DNA of 64,000 nt from Verrucomicrobiota bacterium (GTDB taxonomy: Bacteria > Verrucomicrobiota > Verrucomicrobiia > Limisphaerales > JAHDYP01). The translations under genes were made by a program, and so were the position numbers. Shown piece by piece: positions 40,306-50,000 of this stretch. Within the stretch, counting starts at the first letter, position 1; the number at the start of each line of letters is the position of its first letter. The stretch covers positions 1 to 64,000 of the forward strand of contig JAHDYP010000007.1 of NCBI GenBank assembly GCA_023383055.1, given 5' to 3'. The notes under the pieces were generated by a model. The model was not told where the DNA came from and made no database searches. It was given only the letters and a program-made list of their open reading frames with translations.

Positions 40306-41035
40306 GGAGGATGAAATACTCGATGTTTCCGGCCGGGCCGCGCAAGGGAGACTCGGTGACGGCGAGCCAGCGGAGCGGCAGTTCCGCCTGGACGAATGCT
40401 TTCAGGTCTGCAATCACCCGTTCGCGCACCGCGGCATCGCGGATGACGCCCGCGCCGCGGTCGGCTTCGTGTTTGCCGGCTTCGAACTGCGGTTTCACCA
40501 GGGCAATGATTCGACCGGCGGGCGCGAGCAGTTCAATGGCGGGCGGGAACAGTTTCCGGAGTGAAATGAAAGAACAATCCATGACGGCGGCATCAGCCGG
40601 TTCATAGGGTTGGGAGAAGCTGGCCGGCGTCAGGTAGCGGGCGTTGACCCGTTCCAGCACTTCAACCCGGGCATCGTGGCGGAGGCGCCAGGCCAGTTGG
40701 CCGTGCCCGACGTCGACGGCGTAGACCCGACTCGCGCCGTGTTGCAGCAGGCAATCGGTGAACCCACCGGTGGCGGCGCCGAAATCCAGCACACGCCAGC
40801 CGGAGACATCCAGCTTGAATGCCTTCAAGGCATGTTCCAGCTTGTGACCGCCGCGGCTCACATAGCGCTCGGGAGTGTCCAGGACCAGCACATCGTCCGG
40901 CCGCACCTGGTCGCTTGGTTTGTGGGCGGGCTGTTCGTTCAGCCTGACCTGGCCCGCCAGGATGGCGCGTTTGGCCTGTTCACGGCTGGGGCAGAGGCCG
41001 CGGGTGACCAGGGCTTGATCCAGGCGGGTGATCAT
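40286..41035 (-). CDS. tlyA: TlyA family rRNA methyltransferase/hemolysin-like
   Basis: S4 domain MITRLDQALVTRGLCPSREQAKRAILAGQVRLN; VSRGGHKLEHAL; VLDFGAATGGFTDCLLQHGASRVYAVDVG. Confidence 0.95.
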   Translation of the reverse strand: MITRLDQALVTRGLCPSREQAKRAILAGQVRLNEQPAHKPSDQVRPDDVLVLDTPERYVSRGGHKLEHALKAFKLDVSGWRVLDFGAATGGFTDCLLQHGASRVYAVDVGHGQLAWRLRHDARVEVLERVNARYLTPASFSQPYEPADAAVMDCSFISLRKLFPPAIELLAPAGRIIALVKPQFEAGKHEADRGAGVIRDAAVRERVIADLKAFVQAELPLRWLAVTESPLRGPAGNIEYFILLEKITP

Positions 41036-41119
41036 GAGGGGAACCACCTCGCGGCGAGAGAGCCGGAGCATGGGTGGTGGGACCGGCCCGCATGCCGGCG
41101 GAGAGTCATCGCGATGGGC

Positions 41120-41608
41120 TTAGGCTCGGCCCTGGAGGAGTTGGCGTTGGGTGTCGCGGAGGACATGCAGGAACAGGTCGTTGTCGGCAACCACGCGCTG
41201 AACGATGGGTCCGAGGATGCTGGCGCCGAGCAGGGCCATTTCATCGCGATTGACCACCGCGTGCACGCTGTGCTGGAAGGCTTGCAGGGTGTTGAGTGTG
41301 CTGAAGGAATTGCCGAGCAGGATGAACACCGCGTGTCGGCGTTGTGCCATGGGCATCCGCTGGAGGTAGCGGAGCGTGTAATTCTCCTCCGGCGAGTTAG
41401 CGGCAAACAGCTCCTCGATCAGGACCAGCTGATACTGGATCCGGCCGAAGCGCACAATGAAATCGTCGTGGTTGCTCGCCGCATGCACCTTGTAACCGAT
41501 CTCGGCGAGCACCCCTTTCGCGGCGTCCAACCATTCCGGGGCGCTGATTGCCAGCAAGGCGGGTTTGTCGTTCAGCCCGATGAATTCGGCTTCGTTGATC
41601 ATGGTCAT
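41120..41608 (-). CDS. Pseudo-receiver-like hypothetical in a PilT/PilU-type cluster
   Basis: PALLAISAPEWLDAAKGVLAEIGYKVHAASNHDDFIVRFGRIQYQLVLIEELFAA; receiver-like pattern lacking the phospho-Asp. Confidence 0.65.
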   Translation of the reverse strand: MTMINEAEFIGLNDKPALLAISAPEWLDAAKGVLAEIGYKVHAASNHDDFIVRFGRIQYQLVLIEELFAANSPEENYTLRYLQRMPMAQRRHAVFILLGNSFSTLNTLQAFQHSVHAVVNRDEMALLGASILGPIVQRVVADNDLFLHVLRDTQRQLLQGRA

Positions 41609-42810
41609 TTGAGTTTGAGGGTGACGGGCAGGATGGGCGTCGTTGCCTTGGCAGCCTCCTCGGAGAGCTTCATTCTAAGGTTGTTGACATCGGTGATGGC
41701 TTCGCCGCGGCGTTTCTTGATGTTGTCGATGCCTCGCGAAACGCTGCCCCGTCTGGTGCAGTGGAGCGTGGCGGTTTCCTCGCTGATCAAGCCGTCTTCG
41801 TAGGCTTCGAGCACGGAATGATCGAAAGTGCGCCAGCCGAAGGTGTAGCTGGCCTCGATGATCTCGTAAAACGTTTTGCCCTCGCTTTCGCCGATCTGAA
41901 TGCTTTCCTTGGTGCGGAGATTGGAGCCCATGATTTCCAGCAGGGCGTTGCGACCGCCTCCGATTTTGGGCACGAGCCGTTGGCTGATCACCCAGCGCAA
42001 GGTGTCCGCCAGGCGCACCCGCACCTGCTCGTGTTCCTCGGTTTCGAACATGCCCACGATCCGGTTGATGGTTTGGCCGGCGTCGATGGTGTGCAGCGAG
42101 GCAAGCACCAAATGCCCGGTCTCGGCCGCAGTCAGTCCAATCTCAACCGTCTGGCGGTCGCGCATTTCGCCCACCAGAATGACCTTGGGGGCTTGTCGGA
42201 GCGCGGCGCGCAGGCCATTGGAGAAGGTATCGAAATCGATCCCCAACTCGCGCTGGTTGAAAGTGGCGCGTTTCTGGGGATGCACGTACTCCACCGGGTC
42301 CTCCAAGGTGATGACGTGGACGGAGCGGTTCTCGTTGATCTCGTTCAAGAGTGCTGCGAGCGTGGTGGTCTTGCCGGAGCCGGTGGCCCCGGTTACCAGG
42401 ATGAGGCCGGTCTTTTCCTTTGCCGCTTCATGGAAGATGCTCGGCATGCCGAGGTTCTCCAGGGTGGGTATCTCGGTGTTCAGTTTGCGCAGGACGACGG
42501 AGTTATTGCCGCGTTGCGAGAAAATATTGACGCGAAACCGGGCGGTGTCGCTCAAGGAATAGGACGCGTCGCAGGACCCGGTGCGCAACAACTCCTCGGT
42601 GAGCCGCCGGTTGCCGCCGATCAGGTTCAGAGCCACCAGTTCGGTTTGAAAGGGGGTCAGGCGTTCGATGGGTGGGTCGACGGCGACGGGCACCAGTTCC
42701 CCGAAGGACTCAACCTGGAGCGGCTTGTCGACCGTGAAATTCAGATCGGATACCTCATGCTCATATTCGAGCATGCGGCTGAGAATGTAATCGAGTTCGT
42801 GTCGGCGCAT
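41605..42810 (-). CDS. PilT/PilU-type twitching motility ATPase
   Basis: LILVTGATGSGKTTTLAALLNEIN, ITLEDPVEYVH, VILVGEMRDRQTVEIGLTAAETGHLVLASLHTIDAGQTINRIV. Confidence 0.93.
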   Translation of the reverse strand: MRRHELDYILSRMLEYEHEVSDLNFTVDKPLQVESFGELVPVAVDPPIERLTPFQTELVALNLIGGNRRLTEELLRTGSCDASYSLSDTARFRVNIFSQRGNNSVVLRKLNTEIPTLENLGMPSIFHEAAKEKTGLILVTGATGSGKTTTLAALLNEINENRSVHVITLEDPVEYVHPQKRATFNQRELGIDFDTFSNGLRAALRQAPKVILVGEMRDRQTVEIGLTAAETGHLVLASLHTIDAGQTINRIVGMFETEEHEQVRVRLADTLRWVISQRLVPKIGGGRNALLEIMGSNLRTKESIQIGESEGKTFYEIIEASYTFGWRTFDHSVLEAYEDGLISEETATLHCTRRGSVSRGIDNIKKRRGEAITDVNNLRMKLSEEAAKATTPILPVTLKLK

Positions 42811-42825
42811 GGTATGGATCTCCGA

Positions 42826-43920
42826 TCAGATTTCGTCCTCGTCGGGCGGGTTGGTCAGGAACTGGCGGAACTTCCGTTTGTCCAAAGCCTTGTCGTAAGC
42901 GTCTTCGGGCGAGATGCGTTTCATGCGCAAGTGCTCCATGATGGAATCGTCGAGCGGCATGTTGCCGAGTTTCTTGCCGACCTGGATCATGCCGGGGATC
43001 TGGTGGGTTTTGCCCTCGCGGACCAGGTTGGCGATGGCGGTGGTGAACACCAGGATTTCCATCGAGGCCACGCGGCCTTTCTTATCGATTCGCTTGAACA
43101 GGTGCTGCGAGACCACGCCCTTCAGGGATTCGGATAGGGTTGCCCGGATCTTGTTCTGTTGTTCGGCGGGGAAGACATCGATGATGCGGTCGACGGTCTT
43201 TGCCGCGCTCTGGGTGTGCAGCGTGCCGAACACGAGGTGGCCGGTGTTTGCCGCCGTCAGCGCCAGTTCGATGGTCTCGAGATCGCGCATCTCGCCCACC
43301 AGGATGATATCCGGATCCTCGCGGAGGGCGCCACGGAGGGCGGCGGCGAAGGAGCGGGTGTGGGCGCCGACCTCGCGATGATTGACGAGGCAGTTTTTAC
43401 TTTCGTGGACGAACTCGATGGGGTCTTCCACGGTGATGATGTGGTCGCGCCGGTTCTTGTTCGCGTAGTCGAGGATGGCCGCCAGGGTGGTTGATTTTCC
43501 CGAGCCCGTCGGTCCGGTAACCACCACCAGGCCGCGGGAGAGTGCGGCGAATTTCTTCAACACGGCTGGCAGGGGCGCGTCGAACTTCTCGAAATCTTCG
43601 AAGGAAAGGACCTTCGAGGGGATTTGGCGGAAGACAGCCGCGCAGCCGAACTTCTGGTTGAAGAAGTTGACGCGGAACCGCGAGACGTTCGGGATTTCGT
43701 AGCCGAAGTCGACGTCGCCCGTTTCCTCGAAGTGTTTGATCTTATAATCCGGAGCGATCTCGTAGAGCATCGCCCGCAGTGAATCGGTGTCCAGCGGCGG
43801 GTAATCCACCCGGTGCAGCTCTCCGTTGATGCGGAGCATGGGTGAGTTTCCCGAGGCAAGGTGAAGGTCCGAGGCCTTCTGCTCGAACATTAGATTGAAG
43901 AAGGCGTCAATTTTAGCCAT
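42826..43920 (-). CDS. pilT: Type IV pilus retraction ATPase PilT
   Basis: LVVVTGPTGSGKSTTLAAILDYANKNRRDHIITVEDPIEFVH, IILVGEMRDLETIELALTAANTGHLVFGTLHTQSAAKTVDRIID. Confidence 0.94.
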   Translation of the reverse strand: MAKIDAFFNLMFEQKASDLHLASGNSPMLRINGELHRVDYPPLDTDSLRAMLYEIAPDYKIKHFEETGDVDFGYEIPNVSRFRVNFFNQKFGCAAVFRQIPSKVLSFEDFEKFDAPLPAVLKKFAALSRGLVVVTGPTGSGKSTTLAAILDYANKNRRDHIITVEDPIEFVHESKNCLVNHREVGAHTRSFAAALRGALREDPDIILVGEMRDLETIELALTAANTGHLVFGTLHTQSAAKTVDRIIDVFPAEQQNKIRATLSESLKGVVSQHLFKRIDKKGRVASMEILVFTTAIANLVREGKTHQIPGMIQVGKKLGNMPLDDSIMEHLRMKRISPEDAYDKALDKRKFRQFLTNPPDEDEI

Positions 43921-43966
43921 AAATGCGGTCGATCAACTCGGCTGAACATCTTCTACTCAATACCGG

Positions 43967-45103
43967 ATGCCCCTGCAAGCAATGTTGCTGCCAGATGTGA
44001 GCGCGCTCGCAAACGTTATTTTCAAGGAGATCGACAAGGCTGGCCCCATGCCGTTTGTCCGATTCATGGAGCTCGCTCTCTACTGTCCTGATCTTGGATT
44101 TTATGAGCGCTTCCCGCACAGGATCGGGAGGAGGGGCGACTTCTATACCAGCGTCAGTGTGGGTCCCCTCTTGGGTCGGATGCTTGCATTCCGTTTCTCC
44201 CGCTGGCTGGGCGAGCTTGAATCGGCGGGGGGGCGATGGCAGTTGGTCGAGGCCGGCGCGCATGACGGTCAATTGGCGGTTGACATCCTGACCTGGTTCA
44301 AGGAACACGCCCCGGCGACCTTCGATCGATTGGATTATCTAATCCTTGAGCCTTCGGGGCGGCGCGAGTCCTGGCAGCGCGCCAAGCTGGGTGAACTGGG
44401 CTTTGGTGGGCGTTGGATCCGGAGTTGGAGCGACCTGCCCGCGGGCAGCCTGCGCGGGATTCTCTTTTCCAACGAGCTGTTGGATGCCTTTCCTGCACGT
44501 CGGTATGGGTGGGATGCGCAAGCCCGGAAGTGGTTCGAATACGGGGTGGACCTGCGGAAGGGTCAGTTGGTCTGGTGTCGATTACCTCCGACTGTGGATG
44601 GAGAAGCAGGATCGCCACCGGAGGTGCCAGGGCCGATCCAGTCGATGCTGCCGGATGGGTTTGCCGTGGAATCCGTGCCGGAGGCGCGACGGTGGTGGCG
44701 GCAGGCAGCGGCGGCCTTGAGCGGTGGGTACCTCATGACGATCGATTACGGGTTCGATCGCGCTGCGGCGCTCGATCCGACCCGACCGCAAGGAACGCTG
44801 CGCGCCTATCGACAGCATCGGATGCTTTCGGATCTGCTCGCAGATCCGGGAGAGCAGGATTTGACGGCGCACGTGGACTTTGCCGCCCTGCGTGAGGTTG
44901 GCGAAGCAAGTGGTTTGCGCACCGAAACATTGGTGACGCAAGGGCGGTTTCTTACCGGAGTCATGGAACAGGTTGTCCGATTTCACGCACCCGGTTTCGA
45001 TTGGTCACGCGCGGCACGGAGCCAAATCCAAACCCTGACGCATCCAGAACATTTGGGTGACCGGTTCAAGGTGCTGATTCAGTTTGGAGCAGGGATGGCT
45101 TGA
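43967..45103 (+). CDS. MidA/NDUFAF7-family SAM-dependent methyltransferase
   Basis: MPFVRFMELALYCPDLGFYERFPHRIGRRGDFYTSVSVGPLLGRMLAF; QLVEAGAHDGQLAVDIL; GILFSNELLDAFPARR. Confidence 0.9.
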   Translation: MPLQAMLLPDVSALANVIFKEIDKAGPMPFVRFMELALYCPDLGFYERFPHRIGRRGDFYTSVSVGPLLGRMLAFRFSRWLGELESAGGRWQLVEAGAHDGQLAVDILTWFKEHAPATFDRLDYLILEPSGRRESWQRAKLGELGFGGRWIRSWSDLPAGSLRGILFSNELLDAFPARRYGWDAQARKWFEYGVDLRKGQLVWCRLPPTVDGEAGSPPEVPGPIQSMLPDGFAVESVPEARRWWRQAAAALSGGYLMTIDYGFDRAAALDPTRPQGTLRAYRQHRMLSDLLADPGEQDLTAHVDFAALREVGEASGLRTETLVTQGRFLTGVMEQVVRFHAPGFDWSRAARSQIQTLTHPEHLGDRFKVLIQFGAGMA

Positions 45104-45117
45104 CATGGGATGGCGTC

Positions 45118-45603
45118 ATGGGGCAATTGGGAGGCATAATGCCCATTGAGTTGCATGCGCGCACCGTTCAGGTCACGGCCCTGGGCATTGTCGTTGGATT
45201 CCTGGTCGGGTTGGGCGCGTATACCTTTATTTACGCGAAGGGCGGCTCCTATCTTACAGACAACCCGGCTGCCTGCGCCAATTGTCACATCATGCAGGAG
45301 CAATACGACGGCTGGGTCAAGTCCAGCCATCGGGCGGTAGCCACCTGCAATGATTGCCACACGCCTCACGGTTTTTTCGCGAAATACTACACCAAGGCAG
45401 AAAACGGTTTCTGGCATTCCTGGGCCTTCACCACCGGCTGGCATCCCGAGCCAATTCGCGCCCGGCCGGTGAGCCGCGCGATCACACAGGAAAGCTGCCG
45501 CCGTTGTCATGCCGACATCGTGCACGCGATCGACCACGGTTTCGGACAGAATGAGCCAATGGACTGTATCCGCTGCCATCGTGAGGTGGGGCATCCGAAA
45601 TGA
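45118..45603 (+). CDS. nrfH: Tetraheme cytochrome c nitrite reductase small subunit
   Basis: N-terminal TM then four CXXCH: CANCH, CNDCH, CRRCH, CIRCH; immediately upstream of nrfA. Confidence 0.92.
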   Translation: MGQLGGIMPIELHARTVQVTALGIVVGFLVGLGAYTFIYAKGGSYLTDNPAACANCHIMQEQYDGWVKSSHRAVATCNDCHTPHGFFAKYYTKAENGFWHSWAFTTGWHPEPIRARPVSRAITQESCRRCHADIVHAIDHGFGQNEPMDCIRCHREVGHPK

Positions 45604-45612
45604 CATCCGTCT

Positions 45613-47001
45613 ATGAATACTCACACCGGTAAACCCATTCGTTCCGAGCGTTTCCCAGGCTCGCGACTCCTGATTGTGATCGTGATCGCCGCACTGGCGG
45701 CGGTTATAGGCCTCGCCTTGTTGGTCAACATCATGGAACGCAAGCAGGAAGCCCGGAACCCGTTCTTTCGTGTGGTGGAGCTGACGGACGACACGGACGA
45801 TCCCGCCGTGTGGGGAAAGAACTTTCCGCTGCAGTATGACTCCTATCGGCGCACGGTGGACCAGGTCCGCACCCGCCACGGCGGCAGCGAAGCCCTTCCG
45901 CGGACACCCTCGGATGCGGACCCACGATCGATCGTGGCGCAGTCCAAGCTCGAAGAGGATCCCCGTTTGGTAGCCATGTGGGCGGGCTATGCTTTTGCCT
46001 TGGACTTCCGGGAGGAGCGCGGACACGCTTATATGCTCGAGGACCAGACTTTCACCGGCAGGCAGCAGCGCCCGCAGCCGGGGAGTTGCCTGCACTGCCA
46101 CGCCTCCACGTACCTCGCGTACAAGAAAGCTGGCGACGGTGATATTTTAAAGGGCTTCGAGAAGCTCAACCCCTTGTCCTACGCCGAAGCCAGGCCCCTC
46201 GTCGAACACCCCGTCGCATGCATCGACTGTCACACCGCGGACACGCTGGCCTTGCGGATCACCCGGCCAGCGTTCATGGAGGGCATACGCGCCCTCAAAG
46301 CCTCGCAGGGGATTGCGGATTACGACGTCAACCGCGACGCGACCCGACAGGAGATGCGCTCCTATGTTTGCGCGCAGTGTCATGTTGAATACTATTTCAG
46401 GGGCTCGGAGAATCGCCTGGTCTATCCCTGGTCCAAGGGCATCAAGGTCGAGGAAATCCTCGCCTACTACGACGAGGCGGGGCACCAGGATTGGAAGCAT
46501 GCGGATACCGGGGCTCCCGCGTTGAAGGCTCAGCATCCGGAGTTCGAGATGTGGAGCCAGGGCATCCACAGCCGGTCCGGCGTGGCTTGCGCCGATTGTC
46601 ACATGCCCTACCAGCGCGTCGGCGCTCACAAGATCAGCGATCACCATGTCCGCAGTCCGTTGCTCAACCTCAACAACGCCTGCCAAACCTGCCACAAATG
46701 GCCGGAGCAGGAACTCCTGAGCCGCGTTGAAACCATCCAGGGACGGACCGCCGCCTTGCGCCACCTGGCCATGGACGCCCTGATCGATTTGATCGCCGAT
46801 CTGAAAGCGGCCCTGGCGGCAGGTATCCCGGAAGAACAGATTGCTTCGGCACGCGATTACCAGCGCAAAGCCCAATTCTATCTTGATTTCGTGGAGGCGG
46901 AAAACTCCATGGGTTTTCATGCTCCGCAGGAAAGCGCGCGGATTCTCGGCGAATCGATCAACTTCTGTCGTCTTGGCCAGGCGGCCTTATCGAAGCAATA
47001 G
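45613..47001 (+). CDS. nrfA: Ammonia-forming cytochrome c nitrite reductase, CXXCH variant at heme 1
   Basis: CLHCH, CIDCH, CAQCHVEYYF, LKAQHPEFEMWSQGIH, CADCHMPY, CQTCH; Tyr and His of the NrfA active-site region present. Confidence 0.95.
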   Translation: MNTHTGKPIRSERFPGSRLLIVIVIAALAAVIGLALLVNIMERKQEARNPFFRVVELTDDTDDPAVWGKNFPLQYDSYRRTVDQVRTRHGGSEALPRTPSDADPRSIVAQSKLEEDPRLVAMWAGYAFALDFREERGHAYMLEDQTFTGRQQRPQPGSCLHCHASTYLAYKKAGDGDILKGFEKLNPLSYAEARPLVEHPVACIDCHTADTLALRITRPAFMEGIRALKASQGIADYDVNRDATRQEMRSYVCAQCHVEYYFRGSENRLVYPWSKGIKVEEILAYYDEAGHQDWKHADTGAPALKAQHPEFEMWSQGIHSRSGVACADCHMPYQRVGAHKISDHHVRSPLLNLNNACQTCHKWPEQELLSRVETIQGRTAALRHLAMDALIDLIADLKAALAAGIPEEQIASARDYQRKAQFYLDFVEAENSMGFHAPQESARILGESINFCRLGQAALSKQ

Positions 47002-47008
47002 GGTACGC

Positions 47009-50000
47009 TCACGCGCTGCCCGATTCTCGCGCGGACGCGAGGTTTGCCGCCAGCATCCGGATTTGACGGAGGTCCATTTTACCGGAGCCGAGCAAGGGAA
47101 AAGCCGGCACGGCAAAGAACTGGTTGGCGCGGGGGATCCACAAGTTGGGCAGGTCGGTGCGGCTCAACTGATCCACGATGGACGGGAGCCGATCGTTTGC
47201 GAGCGTATGGAGGACGACGAGTTTTTCCCCCTTCTTTTCGTCGGGCAGGCCGGTGACGACGAAGGTTTGTTCGGTGACGTTGGCGAGTTCGTGGAGTTTT
47301 TCCTCGATCCGGATGTGCGGCACCATTTCGCCGCCGATTTTGCTGAAGCGGCTCAAGCGGTCGGTGATCTGGATGAAGCCGTCCTCGTCCTCGGCGGCAA
47401 TGTCTCCGGTGATGTACCAGCCTTCCTGGAAGGCTTGTGCTGTCAGGTCCGGCCGGCCCAGGTAACCTTTCATGACATTCGGCCCTTTGACGAGCAGCAG
47501 ACCGGGTTCGTTGACGGGGCGCGGGACCATCGTAGCCGGATCGACGATGCGAACGCTGATGCCGGGCAGGGGGTGGCCGATCTTGCCGCGCTTCGCGCCG
47601 ACCTGCCGGAGCCCGGGTCCGCGGAAATCGCGCGTGTTCACGGTCACGGCCGGGGCGCACTCGGTGCACCCGTAGCCTTCCAAGGGTCGCAGGCCGAACT
47701 TCTCCTCGAAAGCGAAGGCGAGTCGATCCGGGAGTTTCTCGGCGCCGGCGAGGACGAAGCGCAGGCTGCCGAAATCCTCGGGTTCGCAACCGCGCAGGTA
47801 GAGTTGGAGGAACGTGGGTGTGGCGAGGAGGAATGTGGCGGCGTAGCGACGGACGAGGTCGCCGATGGCGTCGGGCTCGAGTGGTGTGGGGTGAAATACG
47901 ACACTGGTGCCCACCACCGCCGGCAGGCACAGCGTGCCGGTGAATCCAAAGGAGTGGAAGAAGGGAAGCACGCCAAGCACCCGGTCCCGGCGGTCAAAGG
48001 CGAGAACCTGTTCAAGCTGCTCAACGTTCGAGAGGACGTTGTAGTGCGTGAGCATCACGCCTTTGGGGTCGCCGGTGCTGCCGCTGGAGAAGATGATCGT
48101 CGCCAGGTCATCCAGGCGCGGAGTTTTGGAACATCCCAGCACCCGCTGAAGTCGGCTGGCCGGGAGCAGCCACGCCCGCGCCAAGGCGCGGAGTTTCTCG
48201 GCCAATCGCGGCGGCTGGATCAGGTCTTCCATAAAAACGACCTGACCGGGCACGGTCAGCTTCAGTTTGTCGAGAAACAGCTTCGAGCTGATCACCGATT
48301 GAATGCCGGCTTGTTGGAGGCAGGCGCCAATCATCTCGGTGGAGGCCGTGTAATTCAGGTTGACGGGGACTTTGCCCAGCAGGAAGGCCGCCCAATTGAC
48401 CAGCGCCCCGCCCACCGAAGGCGGGAGCAGAATCCCCACGTGGGCCTGCCCTTCCCAGATGGGCCGGAGCCGGCCGGCCAGCAGGACCGACCGGGTGAGC
48501 GCCGAGGCGAAGCTGACGCGTGGCAAGCGGCTGTCGGCCATCGCCAGGAGCCGCGGCTGTCGGCGGGCCGTGCGGATCAACGTCGTCGCGATCGGCCGCA
48601 TGCGGTCGCGTCGGGAGATCCAGGCCTGGGCGCACAAGTCCTGAACGACCTGCCGGATTTGAGTGGGGGTCGAGGTCGGGGGCATCGGCGGTCCAAAGAT
48701 AACCGTGACCGGGTAGGGGATGCGACGGGGGATTTTCCAGAGAAACCGCTGCCGTTCGAAGCTGAAGATGCTTCCCCAGACGCCATCGAGGCAGAGGGGA
48801 ATGATGGGGGCGTCGAGGTCGCGCATGATTCGCTCCAGTCCGCGGCGGAAGGGCAGCAGTTGGCCAATCCGGGTGATCTGGCCTTCGGCGAAGATGCAGA
48901 CGAGTTCCCCCTGGCGAATCGAGTCGGCGGCGGTGGTGAGGGCCTGGATCATCTCGCGGGGGCGCTGGCGGGAGGAGATCGGGATGGCGCGCATGAGCCG
49001 GGCGAACGGCCGGATCCAGCGTCGCTCGTAAATGTCCTTGAACATCAGGAATCGCACCGTCCGGCCGGTGCAGGCCTGCACGAGCAGCGCGTCCAGCATC
49101 GAAAGATGGTTGCTCACGAGCAACGCGCCTCCTTTGGTGGGGATGTTGTCCCGTCCCTCGACGCGGATCCGGTAGAATGTGTGAGTTACGATCCAGAGCA
49201 GGAACCGGAGCAAGGCGTCCGGGAGGAGGCGGAGGGCATAGACGGTGCCCGCAAACGTCAGAACGCTCGTGACGAGGAAGATCCTCCGCGCGTCAAGTCC
49301 CAGGCCGTCGGTAAGGCCGAAGTAAATCCCCGCGGCGAGAAAGATGCCCACAAACGAGAGGAGATTGCCGCTGGCGATCACCGCGCCCTTGAGGGCCTTG
49401 TCGGGTCGATGCTGGATCAAGGCCGTGACCGGCACGATGAAGAAACCGCCGGCAAAGCCATAAACGGCGAGGAACACGACGGAGCGGAGTGGATCGGGCT
49501 CGACCAGCGCCAGGGCCAGGCCGGCGAGGCACATGCCCAGCGCGCCGAGAGGGATCAAGCCATATTCGATTTTGTTGCCGGAGAGATACCCGGCGGCGAG
49601 GCTGCCCAGACCGATCCCGACCGCAACTGGTGTCATGAGATACCAGGTCACTTCGCCTTCGCTCAGGCCGAGCAACTCGGTCCCAAACGGGATGAGATTG
49701 CACTGCTGGATCAGCGCGGCGATGAAGAAGAAGTAGGTGTTGCCCAGCACTGCCAGGAGCAATATCCGGTCGCGCCGGATCAGCGACAGGCGCTCGATCA
49801 ATTCGCTCGCCGGATTCCAGTGGAACCGCCGGCTCGGGTTGGCCGCGGGAACCCGGCTGATCCCCAAGCTGGTGATCGCCCCCAGCCCGGCCAAGCCGAT
49901 CAACACGACCCCGCCGCCCCCGGGTGAACCCTTGAACTGCTCGAAGATGAAACCGCCTGCGATGGTCCCCGTGATGATGGCCAGGAACGTCCCGAGCTCG

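Noticed and set aside
46841-49927. 1028-aa plus-strand ORF
   Set aside because: Antisense to the LplT-PlsC-Aas fusion, low-complexity Gly/Glu/Arg composition, no domain.
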